Notes under the pieces: generated by a model | Seen by the model: the letters and a program-made list of their open reading frames with translations, nothing else | Told to the model about the DNA's origin: nothing | The model's database searches: none | Shown: piece after piece, positions 59,146 through 64,000 of the stretch | Layout: each line of letters opens with the position of its first letter | How positions within the stretch are numbered: position 1 is the stretch's first letter | Program-made: the position numbers and the translations under genes | NCBI GenBank assembly: GCA_026391075.1 | Contig: JAPLES010000021.1 | Coordinates: 62,001 to 126,000 of the forward strand | Origin: Bacteroidota bacterium | Lineage (GTDB): Bacteria; Bacteroidota; Bacteroidia; Chitinophagales; LD1 | DNA length: 64,000 nt | Direction of reading: 5' to 3'

Positions 59146-60204
59146 ATGATTCTGAATTTCTTCGACCTCAAAATTTACAACAATCCCATTTACGATTGGT
59201 TGTTTTCGCTTGGTATCATCATCGTTTCCGTAGTTGCTGCAAGAGTTATTTATTGGCTCATTAGCAAAGTTCTCCGCCAATACTCTAAGCACACCAACAC
59301 AGAACTTGACGATTTAATTATCAAGCGAATTGACACTCCCATTGCACTCGGGATTGTGCTGATTGGAATGCGTTACGCCTTAAAACTTCTCGAATTTCCG
59401 CACCTGATAAATAGTTATGTGCATCGTGGATTTGTGTTGATGGCAACACTTACATTCACTTGGTTGCTTACACGTATTGTTCGAGCTCTGATTGAATTTT
59501 ATTTCCGTCAGCACACGCCAACGGAAGACAACAAAACAGGTCAGCAGGTAATGCTTGTTGCCAAACGCGCTTCAGTTATTTTGTTGTGGTCAATAGGTGC
59601 GGTGTTAGGTTTAAATAATGCAGGCTTTGATGTGGGCGCGTTGATTGCCGGTTTAGGAATAGGAGGATTAGCACTTGCACTTGCCGCACAGGACACGGTA
59701 AAAAATATTATCGGTGGCTTGATAATTTTTCTTGACAAACCGTTTTATGTAGGCGATATAATCAAAGTAAAAGAAACAGAAGGTACGGTGGTGTATACAG
59801 GTATTCGCAGTACCCGTATACGCACCGGAGCGGGAAGATTAATCACCATTCCTAACGCGCACTTTACCGATAATGCGATTGAAAACATTACACTTGAGCC
59901 GTCAAAAAGAATTGTCACTTATCTTTCGTTGCTTTACGAAACCCCAACAGAAAAAATTGATGAAGCCATTTCTATTCTGAAAGATATTGTGTTGCAATCG
60001 CCCGATGTAAATCATTACGACTGCATCATCTTTCTTGAAAAATTTTCTGCTTCATCGGTGGACATCAACTTCACTTATTTTATAAAGAAGGGAAGCGATA
60101 TACATACTACGCAAACTGATGTGAACAAAGAAGTCCTTCGTAAATTTAAGCAAGTGGGAATTGAATTCGCTTATCCTGCACAAGTGGTTATTGAAAGAAA
60201 ATAA
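59146..60204 (+). CDS. Mechanosensitive ion channel (MscS family)
   Basis: GLGIGGLALALAAQDTVKNIIGGLIIFLDKPFYVGDIIKVKETEGTVVYTGIRSTRIRT. Confidence 0.94.
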   Translation: MILNFFDLKIYNNPIYDWLFSLGIIIVSVVAARVIYWLISKVLRQYSKHTNTELDDLIIKRIDTPIALGIVLIGMRYALKLLEFPHLINSYVHRGFVLMATLTFTWLLTRIVRALIEFYFRQHTPTEDNKTGQQVMLVAKRASVILLWSIGAVLGLNNAGFDVGALIAGLGIGGLALALAAQDTVKNIIGGLIIFLDKPFYVGDIIKVKETEGTVVYTGIRSTRIRTGAGRLITIPNAHFTDNAIENITLEPSKRIVTYLSLLYETPTEKIDEAISILKDIVLQSPDVNHYDCIIFLEKFSASSVDINFTYFIKKGSDIHTTQTDVNKEVLRKFKQVGIEFAYPAQVVIERK

Positions 60205-60267
60205 AACAAGTTTTCTCTTCGACTTCGGACTTCCGTCTTCTAACTTCTAATTTTATCTTCGCGCCCT

Positions 60268-61251
60268 ATGCCAGTAAATTTTCATCAAGCAGAATTTGAC
60301 CAGCCGCATCCAGAGCGTACACGCGCCATTTTAAAAGCGCATCCAGAAGTACGTAAACTGATGGGTAAGAATCCTTACACAGCACTTATACTTTTGTTTG
60401 TGCTTACGCTTCAAACTTCCATTGCTTTTGGCATGGGCAAACTCGGTTTCAATTATTGGTGGCTAAGTTTAATTGTGGCTTACTGCGTTGGTGCTTTTGC
60501 CAATCACTGCGGTTATGTAATTATTCACGATGCTACACACAACCTTGTTTTCACCAGCAAAACGTGGAACCGTATGGTCGCTATATTTGCAGACCTGCCG
60601 AATTTGGTTCCGGGTGCTATAGGCTTCAATACGTATCATTTAAAACATCACGCGCATCAGGGCGATTATGAATTTGATGCTGACATTGCCAGCGATTGGG
60701 AAGCAAAATTCATAGGTAACAAATGGTATGGCAAAGCATTTTGGTTGTTGTTCTTTCCTGTGTTTCAGGTTACGCGACCACCGCGATTAAAAGCCATTAA
60801 GCTTTTTAACGGCTGGACATTCCTCAATTTATTTTTTGCCATTGCATACGACTCGGCCATTATTTATTTCTGTGGATGGGCGGGTTTGGTCTATCTGGTT
60901 TTCTCTTTTTTCTTTTCTATTGGTTTGCATCCTTGCGGGGCACGCTGGATTCAGGAACATTACACCTACGATATTGAACAAGAAACGGCAAGTTACTACG
61001 GACCTGTAAATATTTTATCGCTCAACGTGGGCTACCATAACGAGCATCACGATTTTCCTTCTATACCCTGGAACAATCTGCCGAAGCTAACTGCCATGGC
61101 TCCCGAATTTTACAACAATTTAAAATCGCATAATAGCTATGGAAAGTTGTTGTTCACTTTTTTATTTGATGAACGCTACAGTTTATTCTCGCGCGTAGAA
61201 AGAATAAAAGATGGCAAAGTGAGTTATGAAAGAGCGCAAAAAGCGGCATGA
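60268..61251 (+). CDS. Fatty acid desaturase, sphingolipid delta-4 desaturase (DEGS)-like
   Basis: QPHPERTRAILKAHPEVRKLMGKNP, HDATH, HLKHHAHQG, GLHPCGARWIQEHY, YYGPVNILSLNVGYHNEHHDFPSIPWNNLP. Confidence 0.88.
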   Translation: MPVNFHQAEFDQPHPERTRAILKAHPEVRKLMGKNPYTALILLFVLTLQTSIAFGMGKLGFNYWWLSLIVAYCVGAFANHCGYVIIHDATHNLVFTSKTWNRMVAIFADLPNLVPGAIGFNTYHLKHHAHQGDYEFDADIASDWEAKFIGNKWYGKAFWLLFFPVFQVTRPPRLKAIKLFNGWTFLNLFFAIAYDSAIIYFCGWAGLVYLVFSFFFSIGLHPCGARWIQEHYTYDIEQETASYYGPVNILSLNVGYHNEHHDFPSIPWNNLPKLTAMAPEFYNNLKSHNSYGKLLFTFLFDERYSLFSRVERIKDGKVSYERAQKAA

Positions 61252-61284
61252 GGAATTACTATTTTTAAAATTACTAATTACTAA

Positions 61285-61632
61285 TTGATGAAAAATTATT
61301 TCCAAGTTACTTTAGTGGCTCTCTTGTTTGCAGCTCCTGTATTTTCTCACGCGGGCGTAGGCGGTTACGCTACTATGCGCGTTTTTGACTGTAACAAAGC
61401 AGTGGGCATGGGCACAGGTTACATTTCTGCAAAAATTTTTATCATTTATGAAGATGGCAACACCGAAGAACTTCCGCTTTTGCCATACAGCGATAAAAAT
61501 GAATTAGATAATTTGAAAAAAGTGAACCAAACCATCAATGGTATGAAAGCCAAAGGGTATTTTCTTATTACTCAATATACCTGTGGCGAGCAGGGAAATC
61601 TGGTAAGTGATTATACTTTTTTGAAGCAGTAA
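61285..61632 (+). CDS. Small secreted hypothetical protein
   Basis: Signal peptide MMKNYFQVTLVALLFAAPVFSHA; 115 aa. Confidence 0.6.
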   Translation: MMKNYFQVTLVALLFAAPVFSHAGVGGYATMRVFDCNKAVGMGTGYISAKIFIIYEDGNTEELPLLPYSDKNELDNLKKVNQTINGMKAKGYFLITQYTCGEQGNLVSDYTFLKQ

Positions 61633-61645
61633 TACAAGGAGATCA

Positions 61646-61679
61646 TAAAAAAGGCGCGAATCAATCGCGCCTTTTTTGT
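61646..61679. terminator. Bidirectional terminator
   Basis: aaaaaaggcgcga atcaa tcgcgccttttttg. Confidence 0.88.
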
Positions 61680-61716
61680 TTGTATTATCTATCGTCTAAT
61701 ATCTCAAGTCTATTGT

Positions 61717-64000
61717 CTATCTCGTGCTTATCACAATCTGCTTCTGCAATTTCATATCCTCTTGTTTCACCTCAAGTATGTAAACACCCGCAGGTAAAGT
61801 TGAAACATTCAACTCAGCATGATTTACACGAAGTGAAATCTGTTGCGAAACGATCTTACCCAAAACATCGGTCAGTTTTATTTCGCTGATGAAAGATTGT
61901 TTGCTTTCTATCTTCAAAATTTCTTTAGCAGGATTTGGATAAACGCTGATGGAATTATCGGCATTCAACGAATTTATTCCCGTAACATTTTGTACAACCA
62001 CATTTGTTGCGAGCGTGCAACCGCTTGCATCGGTAATGGTAACACCGTAAGTTCCTGCGGTGAGATTGAAAATAGTTTGTGTAGTTCCGCCATTACTCCA
62101 GTTGTAAGTATAAGGCGAAGTTCCACCGGTAATATTATCAATAGAAGCATTGCCGTTGCTTTGTGTATTGGTAGAATTTGCCGAAGAAGTAACCACCTGA
62201 ATTTGGCTTGGCTGAGAAATATTTGCAATCGAAGACGTGCTGCATCCGTTAGCATCCGTCACCGTAACGGTGCAGGAGCCCGATGAAAGATTTGTAGCCG
62301 AAGGAGTAGTAGCTCCGTTACACCACAAATAAGAATAAGTAGAAGTTCCGCCTTCGGCCGTTACAGTTCCAGTGCCATTCTGCGCACCAAAGCAAAGTGC
62401 ATTGGTAGAGACTGATGATGCAGAAAGTGCTGCCGGTTCCATAATAGTAAAGTTAGAAACCGTACTGCAGTTATTGGCATCAGTCACGGTCAACGAATAA
62501 TTTCCGGCAACTAAATTAGATACAGAATTTCCGTTTGTGTTATCAAACCAATGTAACGTGTAGTTTGCTGTTCCTCCGCTCACGCTTGCACTTGCCGAGC
62601 CGGAATTGTTTCCGTTGCACAAAACGCTGGTAGGATTTACCTGTGCGTTTAATGCAGTTGGTGCAGTTATAGTAAATGAATCAACGTGTTGGCAGGTACT
62701 ACCATCCGTTACTGTTACGAAATAATTTCCCGCTGTAAGATTTGAAACCGAAGAAGAAGTGCCACCATTACTCCACAAATAAACATAAGGCAAGGTGCCG
62801 TTGCTCACCGTTACACTTGCTGTTCCATTATTGTTTCCAAAGCAGTTGATATCAGCTGATGATTTGATGGTATTGAAAGGCGAAGTGCTTCCGATATTTA
62901 CCGAAGAAACCGTAACACAATTTTGCGCGTCAGTTACTGTCAAAGAATAAATGGCCGCTGCCACATTCGATATAGAAGGCGTTGTGCTTCCGCTGCTCCA
63001 TAAATAATTGTAAGAAGAAGTTCCTCCGCTTGCAATAGCAGATGCGTTTCCATTCAATAAACCGCAACTTGCATTATTGCTGGTGACAGAAACATTTAGT
63101 GCCGTTGGTTGAGTTAATGTTTGCGATGTAGTAGCTGAACATCCTGTGTTATCAGTAATGGTAACGGTGTATGTTCCAGCAGCTACATTTGCAAGCGCAG
63201 GAGTGTTTGCTCCGTTACTCCAGGCATAAGAATACGGCTGTGCACCATTTGAAACCGCAACCGATGCGCTGCCCGTTAAAGCACCAAAGCAATTGATGTT
63301 GTTCGAAGAAGGAGTTATACTTAATGTTCCTGAGCTTATAACAGTCACCGATGCAGTAGTTGAACAGCTATGTGAATCATTTACCGTAACAGTATAAGTT
63401 CCTGCACCAAGATTTGAAATAGTAGAAGCCGTTCCACCATTACTCCATACATAAGTATACGAAGGAGTTCCGCTGGTTATATTTAAGGCAGCTGTTCCGG
63501 TATTTGAGCCGCAGCCTGCATTGGTAGAACTTATTGTTGCAGCCACCGCGGGGTTTATAGTTGCCACTACTGCCGTTCTGCTTGATGAACAATCGGCACC
63601 TTTCACAATCCAATCGTAGCTGAAGTAATAACGCGTATTGTCGTTTGCGGTATTGCTGGTTATGCTTACATAACCTCCTGCATCGGTATAGGGATAGGTA
63701 ACGCCCGAAGTATTGCGATATAAATTAATGGTGCCACCAGTTGGAATACCTAATTGATACCCAGTTCCAACTGTTAGAGGAAAATTAAGTGTAACACGAC
63801 TTCCACCAGTAGGCACGTTCACGGTTAAAGTAGATAGAACTGTACCGCCAGAATTTTTCAACTGAAAAATTCGGTTGCCTGCACCGTTTGCATACACATA
63901 CACCGATTGCAAAGTTCCGGCTTTAAGCACATTAAAAATTAAAGATTGCGAAGAAGTTAAGTATCCGCCACCTGCAGAATTATTTACTAAGCCAACATGG
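61717..64000 (-). CDS. SprB-repeat secreted protein with T9SS type A sorting domain; 5' end outside window
   Basis: Repeats GGTxPYTYxWSNG...NLxAGTYxVTVTDxxGC; C-terminus ISVYPNPAKEILKIES...LPAGVYILEVKQEDMKLQKQIVISTR; frame stays open from 63930 to the window edge. Confidence 0.9.
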   Translation of the reverse strand, partial: HVGLVNNSAGGGYLTSSQSLIFNVLKAGTLQSVYVYANGAGNRIFQLKNSGGTVLSTLTVNVPTGGSRVTLNFPLTVGTGYQLGIPTGGTINLYRNTSGVTYPYTDAGGYVSITSNTANDNTRYYFSYDWIVKGADCSSSRTAVVATINPAVAATISSTNAGCGSNTGTAALNITSGTPSYTYVWSNGGTASTISNLGAGTYTVTVNDSHSCSTTASVTVISSGTLSITPSSNNINCFGALTGSASVAVSNGAQPYSYAWSNGANTPALANVAAGTYTVTITDNTGCSATTSQTLTQPTALNVSVTSNNASCGLLNGNASAIASGGTSSYNYLWSSGSTTPSISNVAAAIYSLTVTDAQNCVTVSSVNIGSTSPFNTIKSSADINCFGNNNGTASVTVSNGTLPYVYLWSNGGTSSSVSNLTAGNYFVTVTDGSTCQHVDSFTITAPTALNAQVNPTSVLCNGNNSGSASASVSGGTANYTLHWFDNTNGNSVSNLVAGNYSLTVTDANNCSTVSNFTIMEPAALSASSVSTNALCFGAQNGTGTVTAEGGTSTYSYLWCNGATTPSATNLSSGSCTVTVTDANGCSTSSIANISQPSQIQVVTSSANSTNTQSNGNASIDNITGGTSPYTYNWSNGGTTQTIFNLTAGTYGVTITDASGCTLATNVVVQNVTGINSLNADNSISVYPNPAKEILKIESKQSFISEIKLTDVLGKIVSQQISLRVNHAELNVSTLPAGVYILEVKQEDMKLQKQIVISTR

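Noticed and set aside
1-64000. tRNA/rRNA genes
   Set aside because: No cloverleaf-like or rRNA-like segments recognised by eye; tRNAscan/Infernal would be needed to exclude them formally.

Overview
This 64-kb chromosomal segment looks like Bacteroidota. The evidence is three or four giant secreted repeat proteins (SprB/PKD-type) with T9SS type A C-terminal sorting domains, Bacteroidota-style split enzymes, and AT-rich intergenic regions with strong bidirectional hairpin terminators. I saw no rRNA, tRNA, CRISPR array or prophage. Most of the window is housekeeping or metabolic: ACMSD and kynureninase, MeaB and methylmalonyl-CoA mutase catalytic subunit, SelU/MnmH, two tandem S41 peptidases, rnpA/yidD, rho, dnaA, split 5'-nucleotidase, serA, sod, tadA, rng, metK, rpmF/yceD, ogt, MscS. 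The accessory signals are: (i) a RAYT (REP-associated Y1 transposase) gene flanked by two inverted 54-bp palindromic REP-like repeats between ACMSD and kynU; (ii) a PIN-type toxin-antitoxin cassette inserted between rnpA and yidD; (iii) a LytM/M23 peptidase fused to a >1500-aa SprB-like array containing an almost perfect 237-bp triplication; (iv) a eukaryote-like (DEGS/sphingolipid delta-4) desaturase next to lysoplasmalogenase, alpha/beta hydrolase and MscS genes; (v) a 29-aa AURKAIP1/COX24-like basic protein upstream of rng that the ORF track misses; (vi) many degenerate short-period repeats at gene ends, some inside coding sequence; and (vii) two probable frameshifts in neighbouring genes (M43 protease, TonB-TPR). 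No single locus is convincingly a wholly new system. The best leads are the RAYT/REP unit, the heptad-type intergenic repeats, the TA insertion and the desaturase neighbourhood. All family calls come from reading the protein sequences; no database search was run.
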